Positions 1-9,067 of a stretch of DNA of 64,000 bases are shown here, in pieces. Position 1 is the stretch's first letter, and each line of letters opens with the position of its first letter. The position numbers were made by a program, and so were the translations under genes. The notes under the pieces are model-generated. The model searched no databases, had not been told where the DNA came from, and saw only the letters and a list, made by a program, of their open reading frames with translations. Source of the DNA: Natrinema zhouii (lineage in GTDB: Archaea > Halobacteriota > Halobacteria > Halobacteriales > Natrialbaceae); assembly GCF_013456555.2 (NCBI RefSeq), contig NZ_CP084884.1, positions 186,001-250,000 of the forward strand, in the 5' to 3' direction.

Positions 1-1521
1 ACGGGAAAGCCCGGTATTCTCGCGGGTCAGGGACCGTGGATCGGCAGCCTCGGTGCCATCGGCCAGATGGAGGGCAAACTCGCCTCCTCGCCGATGGTGG
101 TCATCACGGAAGCCAGTGAGCGCGGCGATTACTCCACGCTTGCCCCCTACCAGCAGGCGCGGGGCGACTACGGCGGACTGGATCTCCCCTCGGCGCTCGA
201 GGCGTACACCAAGGAACACTGGTTCCCCCGGTCGCCGACGGAGACGATCCGCAGTCTGCAGTTGGCGTTCAAACACGCGACAGCCGGCCGCTCCGGTCCG
301 ACCGCCGTCATCCTCGACGGCGATGCGGTTTCGGAGGAGATGCCCGAGGACCCGGTGCCCCCGGTCTGGGACGGCCACAACCAGGTACGAAACTGGGAGG
401 CGCGGCCCGATGCCGACGACCTCGAAACGGCCGTCGACAGACTGGTAGCCGCTGAGCGGCCGGTGATCATCGCCGGTAACGGCGTCCACTCCGCAGGCGC
501 GTACGATGAACTGCTGGCGGTCGCCGAGGCCACGGACGCTGTCGTCACCACCTCTTATCTCGGAAAATCGACCTTCCCTGAGACACACGAGCAGGCCGCG
601 GGCGTCATCGGCTCGTTCGGCCACGAAGGGGCCAATCAGGTCGTCAGCGAGGCCGACGTGTTGCTCGTCGTCGGCTCCCGGCTCAACCCGATGGACACGA
701 ACTGGCAGGCACCGGACTTCATTCGGCCGGACGAGCAGACGATCATCCACGCCGACATCGACACGCGCAACGCCGGGTGGGTCTACCCCGCCGACGTCGC
801 GCTCATCGGCGATGCAACCCAGAGTCTCGGCGACCTCGCGGACGCACTGCCCGCCGACGTGAGCAACGACTGGGCGCACGACCGGGCCGCCGAGGCACGG
901 GAATCGTTCGACGATCCGAAATGCGAGTCGGATGCCTCCCCCATCAAGCCCCAGCGCGCGGTCAAAGAGATCGAAGCCGTCGTCGACGCGGACACTATCG
1001 TCACGGCCGACTCCGGGAACAACCGCTTCTGGCTACTGAACTACCTGCAGGCCCCCGACACGGGAACCTACTACGGCAGCGGCGGCGTCGGGAGCATGGG
1101 CTGGGCCACGCCGGCAGCCGTCTCGGCGGCGATCACGACGGACAAGGACGTCATCGGCGTCGCTGGCGACGGCGGCTTCACCATGACGATGACCAGCGTC
1201 GAGACGGCCGTCGAACACGGCGTCGCGCCGACGTTCGTCGTCTTAAACGATACGAGCCTGGGCATGGTCCGGCAGATGCAAGACGACGAGGGCGACATCG
1301 CCGGCGTCGAGTTCCATGACACTGACTTCGTCAAAGCCGCCGAGGCCTTCGGTGCCGAGGCAACGCGCGCGGTGACGCCCGATGAACTCGCCGACGCGCT
1401 CGAGACCGGGACGAACGCCGACGTCCCGTTCGTTATCGACGCGCGTATCGACCGCGACGAAGAGATGGTCGAGTCGCTCCAGTCGTCGTTCTACGAACAG
1501 GTCGGCGGCCTCCACGAGTAA
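1..1521 (+). CDS. ThDP-dependent enzyme, acetolactate synthase/benzoylformate decarboxylase superfamily (5' partial)
   Basis: The reading frame is open from base 1, so the N-terminus lies outside the window; the ATG at 67 is internal. The C-terminal thiamine-diphosphate motif is visible as GDGGF at 1165-1179, followed 27 residues later by NDTS, the usual GDG-X(25-30)-N spacing. The middle part (about 430-860) looks like the central Rossmann-type domain (IIAGNGVHSAG). The family decarboxylates 2-oxo acids and may ligate the product to a second carbonyl. The substrate cannot be read, and nearby genes suggest catabolism rather than valine synthesis because no IlvN or IlvC is adjacent. A convergent RidA-like gene follows after 6 bases. 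Confidence 0.85.
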   Translation, partial: TGKPGILAGQGPWIGSLGAIGQMEGKLASSPMVVITEASERGDYSTLAPYQQARGDYGGLDLPSALEAYTKEHWFPRSPTETIRSLQLAFKHATAGRSGPTAVILDGDAVSEEMPEDPVPPVWDGHNQVRNWEARPDADDLETAVDRLVAAERPVIIAGNGVHSAGAYDELLAVAEATDAVVTTSYLGKSTFPETHEQAAGVIGSFGHEGANQVVSEADVLLVVGSRLNPMDTNWQAPDFIRPDEQTIIHADIDTRNAGWVYPADVALIGDATQSLGDLADALPADVSNDWAHDRAAEARESFDDPKCESDASPIKPQRAVKEIEAVVDADTIVTADSGNNRFWLLNYLQAPDTGTYYGSGGVGSMGWATPAAVSAAITTDKDVIGVAGDGGFTMTMTSVETAVEHGVAPTFVVLNDTSLGMVRQMQDDEGDIAGVEFHDTDFVKAAEAFGAEATRAVTPDELADALETGTNADVPFVIDARIDRDEEMVESLQSSFYEQVGGLHE

Positions 1522-1527
1522 CGGGGC

Positions 1528-1923
1528 CTACCGGTCTACCGGCGCTTCGACCTCGAGTTCGACGAGCAACCCGTCCTGTGCGAGTTGCTGTGGACCGAGG
1601 AGCGTGAGACACGGGAGCGGCGGCTCGCTGAACACGTCGTTCCACACCTCGAAGAACGCGTCCCGGTTCGCGTGGAGCTCGACGACGTGTGCGGTCACTT
1701 TCGTCACGTCGGCCAGCGATCGGTCGACTTCCTCGAGCAGCGTCTCGACGTTCGCGAACGCTTGGCGTGTCTGTGCTGTGACGTCCTCGCCGGCGAGTTC
1801 GAACGACTCGTCCCAGCCGACCTGCCCGGACATGTAGAGTGTGCCGTCCGCGACGATGCCGTGGCTGTAGCCGATGCTCGAGGCGTCGATGAGTCCGTCC
1901 GGGTCTAGCTGTCGCCGTGCCAT
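1528..1923 (-). CDS. RidA/YjgF/TdcF family protein
   Basis: The 131-residue product has the length and fold signature of the Rid family: a trimer-forming beta sheet, GTLYMSGQVG near residue 28 and LVELEVEA near the end. Canonical RidA hydrolyses reactive enamine/imine intermediates using an Arg in the P-x-R-T/S context and a C-terminal Glu. Here the Glu (VELE) is kept, but the Arg position reads PCLT with Leu, so imine-deaminase activity is doubtful. Arg-less Rid members often act on other pathway intermediates. It converges with the ThDP enzyme and is divergent from the epimerase at 2031. A TATA-like stretch lies about 25-30 bases upstream of the start. Confidence 0.85.
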   Translation of the reverse strand: MARRQLDPDGLIDASSIGYSHGIVADGTLYMSGQVGWDESFELAGEDVTAQTRQAFANVETLLEEVDRSLADVTKVTAHVVELHANRDAFFEVWNDVFSEPPLPCLTLLGPQQLAQDGLLVELEVEAPVDR

Positions 1924-2030
1924 GACGTGACAGACATCGTGAATCTCGAAATACCTGACGGTAGCTGTGGTGGCGAGACGGTGCTAATAACAAACTTTTT
2001 TGTGTTGCTCCGTCACGTCGTTGGTACACG

Positions 2031-2993
2031 ATGACAGAGTCAACTGTACTCATCACTGGTGGTACCGGCTTCCTCGGCTCGTACGTCGTCGAGGACCTGG
2101 TTGATGCGGGACACGACGTCGTCGCCTACGATCTCTCGACGGACGATCGGATCCTAGACAAGCTGGGCGTCGCCGAGGACGTGACTATCCGGCGGGGCGA
2201 CGTCTCCGAGGCGACCGACGTCATCCGCGCGGTCAAGGAGACCGGCACGACACACATCATTCACCTGGCAGCGCTACTGACCAATACCGCGCGCGACAAC
2301 CCGCGTGCGGCCCTCGACGTGAACGTCGCGGGCACCAACAACATCCTGGAAGCCGCTCGCACGCTCGACGATCAGGTCGAACGGGTCGCCTGGGCATCCA
2401 GTGCGGCCGTGTACGCGCCGCCGCACAACTACGACGGCGAGTACGTCGACGAGAACGAACTCGTCTATCCCGACACGCTCTACGGGGCGACCAAGGAGTA
2501 CAACGAACACCAGGCTCGGGTCTACTACGAGGACTACGACGTCTCCCACGTCGGCCTGCGCCCGACCGTCGCGTACGGCCCCTACCGGGAGACCGGTGGC
2601 TCGGCGTTCCTCGCGAACATCGTCGAGAAGCCGGCCCTCGAGGAGTCGTTCAGCGTCGAGTACGGCGATCAGGTCATCGACTGGCAACACGCTCGCGACA
2701 TCGCCCAGGCGTTCCGGAAAGCGGCGTTCGCCCCCGACGAGGACCTCAACCAGCGTATCTACAACGTCCGCGGGGAACTCGCCACCATACGCGAGGCCGC
2801 CGACACCGTCCGCGAGATCATCCCGGACGCCGATCTTGACGTCTCCGACGACGGCGAACTCCCGTGGACCCAGAACCTCGATATGACCGCCGCACAGGAC
2901 GACCTCGGCTACGAGGTCGAATACGACCTCGAGACCGGGTTCCGAGAGTACATCAACACGCTCCGCGAGGAGAACGGGCTCGAGCCGGTCTGA
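2031..2993 (+). CDS. NAD-dependent epimerase/dehydratase family protein (extended SDR)
   Basis: The 320-residue protein is an extended short-chain dehydrogenase. The N-terminal nucleotide site GGTGFLGSYV (residues 9-18) follows the GxxGFLG pattern, and the catalytic YGATK (YxxxK) and the upstream SSAAVYAP strand are intact. These proteins epimerise, dehydrate or reduce sugar nucleotides or small hydroxy compounds with bound NAD. No sugar-nucleotide genes are adjacent. The gene sits in a catabolic block, so a small-molecule dehydrogenase/epimerase role is as likely as sugar work. An AT-rich TATA-like tract (about 1993-2003) lies 27 bases before the ATG, as expected for a leaderless haloarchaeal transcript. 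Confidence 0.85.
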   Translation: MTESTVLITGGTGFLGSYVVEDLVDAGHDVVAYDLSTDDRILDKLGVAEDVTIRRGDVSEATDVIRAVKETGTTHIIHLAALLTNTARDNPRAALDVNVAGTNNILEAARTLDDQVERVAWASSAAVYAPPHNYDGEYVDENELVYPDTLYGATKEYNEHQARVYYEDYDVSHVGLRPTVAYGPYRETGGSAFLANIVEKPALEESFSVEYGDQVIDWQHARDIAQAFRKAAFAPDEDLNQRIYNVRGELATIREAADTVREIIPDADLDVSDDGELPWTQNLDMTAAQDDLGYEVEYDLETGFREYINTLREENGLEPV

Positions 2994-3090
2994 TCGGCAC
3001 CTGAGACGGACGACTGTCAGTCATTTCCGCCGTAACCGCAGTACATCTTCGATTGCGCCGGCAAATCATCATGGCAGACCGTCTGAGCGC

Positions 3091-3564
3091 TTACGATTCT
3101 TCTAACCGCTGGCCGTCGACGTAGAGCGCGTCGGCCGGCGGTCGGCCCTCGCCGTACCCCTCGTGGTACTCGAACAGCTGGAACAGCGCCCCGGTCGGGT
3201 TCGACGGGGGAACGAACGCCTCCGTCCAGTCGTCGTACTCCGTGTACTCGACGACCCGATAGCCGGCGTCCTCGAGCGCCGCGGCGACGGCCGCGATATC
3301 CGCGACCTCGAAGGTGATGTGGTGGAGCCCGGGGCCGTGTTCGTCGAGGTATGTCGTCAGGAAAGTGTCGTCGGCCTCGGGCTCGATGAATTCCAGTCGC
3401 GAGGCGTCCATCCCGAAGTCGTACTGCGCCCAGTGGAAGCGGCCCTCGACGGACTCCTCGATGAGCTTCCGACAGCCGAGCGCGAACAGGATCGGTTCGG
3501 CGTCGGCGATCGAGTCGACGGCGATGCCGGTGTGGTCGACGCGAATCGGTGTCTCGTGGGACAT
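3091..3564 (-). CDS. VOC-fold protein (methylmalonyl-CoA epimerase/glyoxalase-like)
   Basis: This is a vicinal-oxygen-chelate protein of 157 residues counted from the ATG at 3564. A longer frame to 3609 exists, but TATA-like sequence near 3580-3590 falls about 25 bases before 3564 and supports the shorter leaderless start. Two beta-alpha-beta-beta-beta modules are visible. Candidate metal ligands are His in VDHTGIAV, His in GLHHITFEV and Glu in LFQLFEYHE. Length and ligand pattern resemble methylmalonyl-CoA epimerase and related ring-cleaving or isomerising enzymes. The family annotation is firm; the substrate is not known. Confidence 0.8.
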   Translation of the reverse strand: MSHETPIRVDHTGIAVDSIADAEPILFALGCRKLIEESVEGRFHWAQYDFGMDASRLEFIEPEADDTFLTTYLDEHGPGLHHITFEVADIAAVAAALEDAGYRVVEYTEYDDWTEAFVPPSNPTGALFQLFEYHEGYGEGRPPADALYVDGQRLEES

Positions 3565-3699
3565 AGCCACCAGTGGTCGCGGCGGACAGTTATACGCTCG
3601 GGTAGTCACACGCTGACAGGACGGCGAACCGATCGACGGGGTGTGTTAGATATTAGCAAACCCGGAGTTTGATTAGGCCCCTCTGTGTATCGGGACACG

Positions 3700-4968
3700 A
3701 TGTACGAGCGCGATTTCATGGAAGGAACGCGTGGAACCATGGCTGTCGACTGGGAAGAACGCATCGACGTCCAGCGCATGCGCCGCGAGCGCAAGGAGCG
3801 GGCGCTCGAGCGACTCCGGGACTCGGATCTCGGGTCGATGGTGCTCATCGACGACCCGAACGTCCGCTACGTGACCGGGCTCGCGATGACCGGCGGCAGC
3901 GGTGCGGACCACTACACGCTGCTCACGGAAGACGGCGACGTCGTCCACTGGGACACGGCCGATCACGCCTCGAACCAGCGGTTCAACTGTCCCTGGCTCG
4001 ACGACATCCGGTACGCCTGTCCCGGCCTCGGGAACGTCCCTCGAGCCTCGGGAAGCGCTTCGGCTCGGCGCTGGCTAAAGGACAAGATGGCCGAGACGAT
4101 CTACGAGGCCATGGAAGAGTACGGCGTCGCCAACGAACCGATGGGCATCGACGTGGCCAACGGTGCGCTCGTCGAGCGCTTCGAGGACCGCGGCGTCGAC
4201 GTCAACACAGACGCGGCCACGGACATCATGCTCGACGCGCGCAAAGTGAAGACCCGCGACGAGATCGAGTGTCTCCGACAGGTCGCGGCCATCTGTGAGG
4301 CTGGCTTCCAGGCCATCACCGAGAGCGCAAAGCCCGGCAAGCTCGAGTCCGAAGTCTGGGGCGACGCGGTAGGCGAACTCTGGCGCCACGGTGCGATGGC
4401 CCAGGGCGGCTACGTCACCTCCGGCCCGAACACGTGGCCGAAACACCAGGCGAACACGACCGACCGTCTGATCCGCCCCGGCGACCTCGTCTACGCCGAC
4501 TTCTACAACATCGGCTACCTGGGCTATCGCTCCTGTTACTACCGCACGTTCAGCGTGGGCGAGCCTACGCAGGCACAACAGGACGCCTACGAGAAGGCCC
4601 GCGCCGATCTTTACGACGTGCTCGAGCGCATCGAGCCCGGGGCGACCACCGACGAGATTTGCAACGGCTTCCCGGACGAGGAGGGCGAGCATATGGACTG
4701 GTACGATGTCGACGACTTCTGGCAGATGACGACCAATCACTGGGCCCACGGCCTCGGTCTGCAACTGTACGAGGTACCACTCATCTGGCGCGGACTCTCG
4801 CCGGACCACCCCATCGAGATCGAGGAGGGTATGACGATGGCCGTCGAGACGATGCAGCCGGCTGACCGCCAAGGCGTCCGCGTCGAGGAGATGGTCGTCG
4901 TCCGCGAGAACGGTGTCGAGATCCTCAGTCAGTGGCCCGTCGAGGAGATCACCCGCATCGATTACTGA
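3700..4968 (+). CDS. M24-family (creatinase/prolidase-like) protein with altered metal site
   Basis: This is a pita-bread-fold protein of about 422 residues: an N-terminal creatinase domain (about 1-170) followed by the M24 catalytic domain. The frame is open from 3685, but a TATA-like stretch (about 3668-3675) favours the ATG at 3700; 3718 and 3739 are alternatives. M24 metallopeptidases use Asp, Asp, His, Glu, Glu. Here Asp267 (VYADF), His350 (AHGLG) and both Glu (MAVET, VEEMV) are visible. The second Asp, normally in an SD-x-TRT context, is Cys279 (RSCYYRTF). A bimetal aminopeptidase is therefore unlikely. Creatinase-type hydrolysis without metal or a lyase role (as in DddP relatives) is possible but unproven. 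Confidence 0.8.
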   Translation: MYERDFMEGTRGTMAVDWEERIDVQRMRRERKERALERLRDSDLGSMVLIDDPNVRYVTGLAMTGGSGADHYTLLTEDGDVVHWDTADHASNQRFNCPWLDDIRYACPGLGNVPRASGSASARRWLKDKMAETIYEAMEEYGVANEPMGIDVANGALVERFEDRGVDVNTDAATDIMLDARKVKTRDEIECLRQVAAICEAGFQAITESAKPGKLESEVWGDAVGELWRHGAMAQGGYVTSGPNTWPKHQANTTDRLIRPGDLVYADFYNIGYLGYRSCYYRTFSVGEPTQAQQDAYEKARADLYDVLERIEPGATTDEICNGFPDEEGEHMDWYDVDDFWQMTTNHWAHGLGLQLYEVPLIWRGLSPDHPIEIEEGMTMAVETMQPADRQGVRVEEMVVVRENGVEILSQWPVEEITRIDY

Positions 4969-5014
4969 ATGGTAACAGCTCGCGAATACTGTTCTGACGT
5001 GAACCGTCGTCAGT

Positions 5015-7021
5015 CTATACCTGTCGACCGAGTTCGTGACCGGAATAAACAGCGTCAGCGATCCGTCGAGGCGAGACACAGTCGCCGACGGCATGGACCT
5101 CCTCGATCTCGGTCGACTGCCGGAGTGACTCGAGGTTCGCCGCGAGTTTCTGGTAGAGGTCGTCGTTCGACTTTCGCATCGTCGTGAAGATGACGTAGTC
5201 TGCCTCGAAAGCGGTCTGCTCTCCTGAGTGGACGTTGGCGGCGACGACGTCGTCGTCGCGGACTTCCTCGAGTGCGTGGTGAGTTACGAACTCGACGTCC
5301 GCCTCGAAGAGGGTGGTGAAGATCGTTCCTCGTTCGAACGTGTGTAACGCCTGACTGAACGCGCTCGCGCCCGGCGTCACGAACGTCACGTCGTTGTCAG
5401 CGGCGAGCGACTGGGCAACGCCAGCACTCACGTTGTACCCCTCTTCGTCGAAGATCACGATGTGCTGTTCCGACGGATCGGCCTCGAGTGCATCCTCGGG
5501 GGTCAGTACGTGGTCACGATCCCAGCCCGGGACGGGACGATGCGTTCCCGACGTTTCGCCTTTCTCGGACCACCTCGCACCAGTCGCGACGACGACGACC
5601 TCCGCACCGTAGGTCTCGACGTCGTCGTAGCTCATTTCGGCTCTGCTCCCCGTGTGGACAGCGACGTCGTCGAGCCGCTCAAGTTCTGTAGCCCGCCAGT
5701 CGCGGACCCTGTTCCACTCGCCGAGATCCGGAAGTGCCCCCTCGAAGTTGACTCGACCGCCGAGAGCGTCTGCTTTCTCATTGAGGTGGACGAGGTGACC
5801 ACGTTCGCTAGCGACTCTCGCAAACTCCATGCCGGCCGGCCCGCCGCCGACAACGAGAACGGCCCTCTGTTCGTCGGCCGCATCGTACTCCTCGGGCGGC
5901 CAGATCGCCTCCTTCCCGACCGTCGGGTTCTGCGTGCAGGTGAGTGGGATCCCCTGTCTCGACTGGGAGACGCAGATATTACAGCCGATGCACTCTCGGA
6001 TCTCGTCGATGCGCCCCTCTCTCACCTTTCGCGGCCAGTGTGGATCGGAGATTGACTGGCGCGCCATGCCGACCATGTCGATGTATTCCTCCTCGATGAG
6101 GGAGACCGCATCGTCCGGGTCGGTGATTCGTCCGGTGCCGCCGACGGGAACGTCGAGCTCGTCGGTGGCAGCCTTCACGAAATCAATCTGGTAGTTCTTC
6201 GAGTGGCGACGGCTCGGTGCGATCATGTCGTCGATCGACTGCTTGACGCCGATGTCGATGTCCCAGAAGTCGAGGTCGCCGCCGATCCGCCGGACGATCT
6301 CGAGGCCGTCGCCATCCGCGGTCAGTCCGCCCTCGACACGTTCGTCGATCGTATACCGGGCACCGACGGCCATGCCGTCGCTCACGTTCTCGCGAACGCT
6401 GTCGATGACTTCCCGGAAGAACCGCAGCCGATTTTCGAGCGAGCCACCGTACTCGTCGTCGCGATCGTTGTAGAACGGTGAGAGGAACTGTGAGATGAGG
6501 TATCCGTGTGCAGCGTGGAGTTCGATACCGTCGTAGCCCGCTCGACGCGCCCGGTCTGCTCCATCGCCGAACGCTTGGACGATCTCCTGAATGTCGTCGT
6601 ACTCCATCTCCTTTGGCGTGTAGTCGCTCCCAGTCGGGAGCTGTGACGCCGAAAGCGGCGGATGGCGACTCCCGTAGTTTCCGGCTGTTGCGCCGCCGTG
6701 CCACAATTCGACGAACAGTTTCCCGCCGTGGTTGTGAACCGCGTCGACCATCTCTCTTTGCGGAGGGATCGTCTCGTCGTCATGGATGAATCCCGAGTCG
6801 ACGGGCGTGACGTCGGTTGACTCGTGGACCTGACTGTACTCTTGGACGATCAGGCCGAATCCGCCCTTCGCCTTCTCCGCACGGAAGTTCGTCTGCTGGT
6901 CTCCGAGCCCGTACGCGTTCCCATGTGGCGGCTGAAAAACTCTGTTCGGGATCGTCACGGGTCCGAGGTCGATCGACTCGAAGAGGGGGCTATGCCGGTC
7001 AGACATGTATGTTGTGTCCAC
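5015..7021 (-). CDS. NADH:flavin oxidoreductase/2,4-dienoyl-CoA reductase-type flavoprotein
   Basis: The 668-residue protein has the full domain order of 2,4-dienoyl-CoA reductase and trimethylamine dehydrogenase relatives. An old-yellow-enzyme TIM barrel covers about 1-350 (HGYLISQFLSPFYNDRDD motif). A 4Fe-4S site follows (CIGCNIC then a distant CTQNP). The C-terminal half has FAD and NAD(P) Rossmann domains (VVGGGPAGMEFA). Such enzymes pass electrons from NAD(P)H through FAD and the cluster to FMN and reduce enoyl or dienoyl substrates, or run amine oxidation. It is transcribed alone and converges with the M24 gene. The substrate is unknown. Confidence 0.88.
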   Translation of the reverse strand: MDTTYMSDRHSPLFESIDLGPVTIPNRVFQPPHGNAYGLGDQQTNFRAEKAKGGFGLIVQEYSQVHESTDVTPVDSGFIHDDETIPPQREMVDAVHNHGGKLFVELWHGGATAGNYGSRHPPLSASQLPTGSDYTPKEMEYDDIQEIVQAFGDGADRARRAGYDGIELHAAHGYLISQFLSPFYNDRDDEYGGSLENRLRFFREVIDSVRENVSDGMAVGARYTIDERVEGGLTADGDGLEIVRRIGGDLDFWDIDIGVKQSIDDMIAPSRRHSKNYQIDFVKAATDELDVPVGGTGRITDPDDAVSLIEEEYIDMVGMARQSISDPHWPRKVREGRIDEIRECIGCNICVSQSRQGIPLTCTQNPTVGKEAIWPPEEYDAADEQRAVLVVGGGPAGMEFARVASERGHLVHLNEKADALGGRVNFEGALPDLGEWNRVRDWRATELERLDDVAVHTGSRAEMSYDDVETYGAEVVVVATGARWSEKGETSGTHRPVPGWDRDHVLTPEDALEADPSEQHIVIFDEEGYNVSAGVAQSLAADNDVTFVTPGASAFSQALHTFERGTIFTTLFEADVEFVTHHALEEVRDDDVVAANVHSGEQTAFEADYVIFTTMRKSNDDLYQKLAANLESLRQSTEIEEVHAVGDCVSPRRIADAVYSGHELGRQV

Positions 7022-7272
7022 ATAGCACGTCTTAAAACTGTTTCTGCCCCGGTTACGGGCGACGTTTCGTTACCGCTACCCGAGGCGCTCCTAAAGTGAT
7101 AGATTAGCCGTTCCGGCGATAGGCAGAGGAACATTTATTAATTACGATCTGATTAGGTGCCTTGTATGTGGCACGAGACAACATACCGCACTATCGAATA
7201 TCCTAATCTGAGAGCGATTCGTCGATTAACGATCACCAAGAGCGACCAGCGAAGTCAGGGGGTGATCGGACG

Positions 7273-7440
7273 ATGAGTTACCTTCTCGGGTTTCCGACGC
7301 CAGTCATCGAGGTCCTTCTCATACTCATCGTCCTCTTTCTCGTCGTCTCGGTATACCTCGGAACGCAGATGGAAGGGACGGAACCGGTTCGAGACCACGA
7401 GTCCCTCGACGGAATCGATTCCAGCGAGGTGAACGATTGA
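7273..7440 (+). CDS. Small single-span membrane protein coupled to the symporter
   Basis: The ORF encodes 55 residues: a short N-terminus, one strongly hydrophobic helix (IEVLLILIVLFLVVSVYLG, residues about 12-30) and an acidic tail. Its TGA stop (7438-7440) overlaps the ATG of the sodium:solute symporter (7440-7442), so the two are translationally coupled. Tiny membrane partners preceding SSS-family symporters are known in other prokaryotes. I infer an accessory-subunit role from position and topology only. Confidence 0.7.
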   Translation: MSYLLGFPTPVIEVLLILIVLFLVVSVYLGTQMEGTEPVRDHESLDGIDSSEVND

Positions 7441-9065
7441 TGTCCATCGGCACCGGCGTACTGGTTCCATTACAGACGTGGGGCGACGATCTCGGCATCG
7501 AGTACCATTCAGAGACGGCAGTGTTCTTTTTCGCCGTGTTTGCCGTCCTGATGGTTGCGATCGGGATACTGGCGAGCCGCTACCAGACAGACCAGGAAGA
7601 GTACTTCGTAGCGGGACGACGATCGGGCGTTCTCGTTGTCGCGCTGGCAGTGTTCGTCTCGATTCAGAGCGGTTGGGGTATGATCGGCGTCACCGGAACG
7701 GGGTATCTCGTCGGCCTCGAATACTTCATCCTCGTCGGAGGACTGATCATCTTCGGATTCACCGCATCGTACTGGCTGCTCGGACGGAAGATGCGCGTGC
7801 TCGGTGACGCACGGAACGCTATCACCGCACCCGATGCGATGTACTACCGGTTCCAAGACGAGCGCGTCCGGTTGCTCGGCGCGGCGTCGGTCCTGCTTGG
7901 CAGCATGGGGTATCTCGCTGCCCAGTATGCCGCACTCGGCATCGTCGGGTCACTCATCTTGCCGATCAGCTTCTTCGAGGCGCTGGTAGTCGGGCTGGTG
8001 ATCGTCGGCTTCTATACCGTCATTGGAGGGATGCTCGCGGCTATCTGGTCCGACGCAATTCAAGGGGCGATAATGGTTCTCGGCGGTGTGTTGACCGCCT
8101 ACTATGTTGTGACAAACTCCGGACTCGGCTGGAACGGAATGATCAACGCGATCCAGACGGAGAATCCCGCGTACTTTGAGTTCACGCTGCTCGGTGGTGA
8201 CGGGATCATGGCCATCGGCCTGGTCATTTCAGTAATCGTCATTCAGGCGACCGTCGCCGGCCAGCCTCACGCGATCACGAAGTTCTACATGGTACGTGAC
8301 GCGTCGGTGCTGAAGTGGGGCGCACTTATCACCGGTTCGGCGTACCTCGCGACGGCGATGTACTGGCTCGCCGCACCGTTCCTGCAGGCCGCTGTCATCG
8401 AGGGGACCGTTTCCGATCCGGGCAATCCGGACGCGACCCTTCCACTCGCGCTCATCCAGTGGGCCCCGGACGTCGTCGTCGCATTCGTCCTCACTGCGGT
8501 CATGGCCGCGATCATGTCGACGAGCAACGCGTTCCTTAACATGGGCGCGTCTGCGGTCGTCCACGACTATTTCATCGAATATCGAGACGTTGATCTCTCT
8601 CGCAAGCAGGAAGTCCGTTGGGGACGCCTGACCACGGCAGTTCTCCTCGTCGCAGCGGGCGTTATCGCGGCTACCTTCCCCGGACTCATCTTCGTACTCG
8701 GGGCTGCAGGCTGGGCGATCTTCGCCGCCGTCATCTTCCCGTGTATCGCCATCGCATACAACTGGCGGGGAGCGACCGCTGAAGGTGCACTCGCCGGCGG
8801 CGGCGTCGGACTGGTGCTTACGATCCTCCTCGCCTACGGTGTCGAGTATGCCGGTATCGAACTGCCCATGGGATTCCTCGGGGGTCAACTCGCTACTCTC
8901 GTCGCCGTCGTCGTCTTCGTCGCCGTCTCCTTCGTCACGAGTACGAGCGACTATCACGACTTGGATGAGGACATCAAGACGGTAATGAACCTCGGCCGGA
9001 TCAAGGGCAATCCCGAGGAATCCGTCGGCGTCGCAGCCGATGGCGGGATCGAAACCGACGACTAG
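7440..9065 (+). CDS. Sodium:solute symporter family (SSS) transporter
   Basis: The 541-residue polytopic membrane protein shows about 13 hydrophobic segments and the SSS-family layout, including an early ASRYQTDQEEYFVAGRR-type loop and a conserved unwound helix region. The track-style start at 7437 is a TTG; the ATG at 7440 overlaps the stop of the 55-residue ORF and is preferred. SSS proteins couple Na+ entry to uptake of carboxylates, amino acids, urea or pantothenate. The neighbourhood (CoA ligase, thioesterase, flavin enzymes) suggests an organic acid. The C-terminal tail is acidic and cytoplasmic. Confidence 0.88.
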   Translation: MSIGTGVLVPLQTWGDDLGIEYHSETAVFFFAVFAVLMVAIGILASRYQTDQEEYFVAGRRSGVLVVALAVFVSIQSGWGMIGVTGTGYLVGLEYFILVGGLIIFGFTASYWLLGRKMRVLGDARNAITAPDAMYYRFQDERVRLLGAASVLLGSMGYLAAQYAALGIVGSLILPISFFEALVVGLVIVGFYTVIGGMLAAIWSDAIQGAIMVLGGVLTAYYVVTNSGLGWNGMINAIQTENPAYFEFTLLGGDGIMAIGLVISVIVIQATVAGQPHAITKFYMVRDASVLKWGALITGSAYLATAMYWLAAPFLQAAVIEGTVSDPGNPDATLPLALIQWAPDVVVAFVLTAVMAAIMSTSNAFLNMGASAVVHDYFIEYRDVDLSRKQEVRWGRLTTAVLLVAAGVIAATFPGLIFVLGAAGWAIFAAVIFPCIAIAYNWRGATAEGALAGGGVGLVLTILLAYGVEYAGIELPMGFLGGQLATLVAVVVFVAVSFVTSTSDYHDLDEDIKTVMNLGRIKGNPEESVGVAADGGIETDD

Positions 9066-9067
9066 TC

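Noticed and set aside
4075..5094. Minus-strand open frame of 339 codons opposite the M24 gene
   Set aside because: It lies antisense to a well-supported gene, lacks known motifs and owes its length to GC-rich codon bias.
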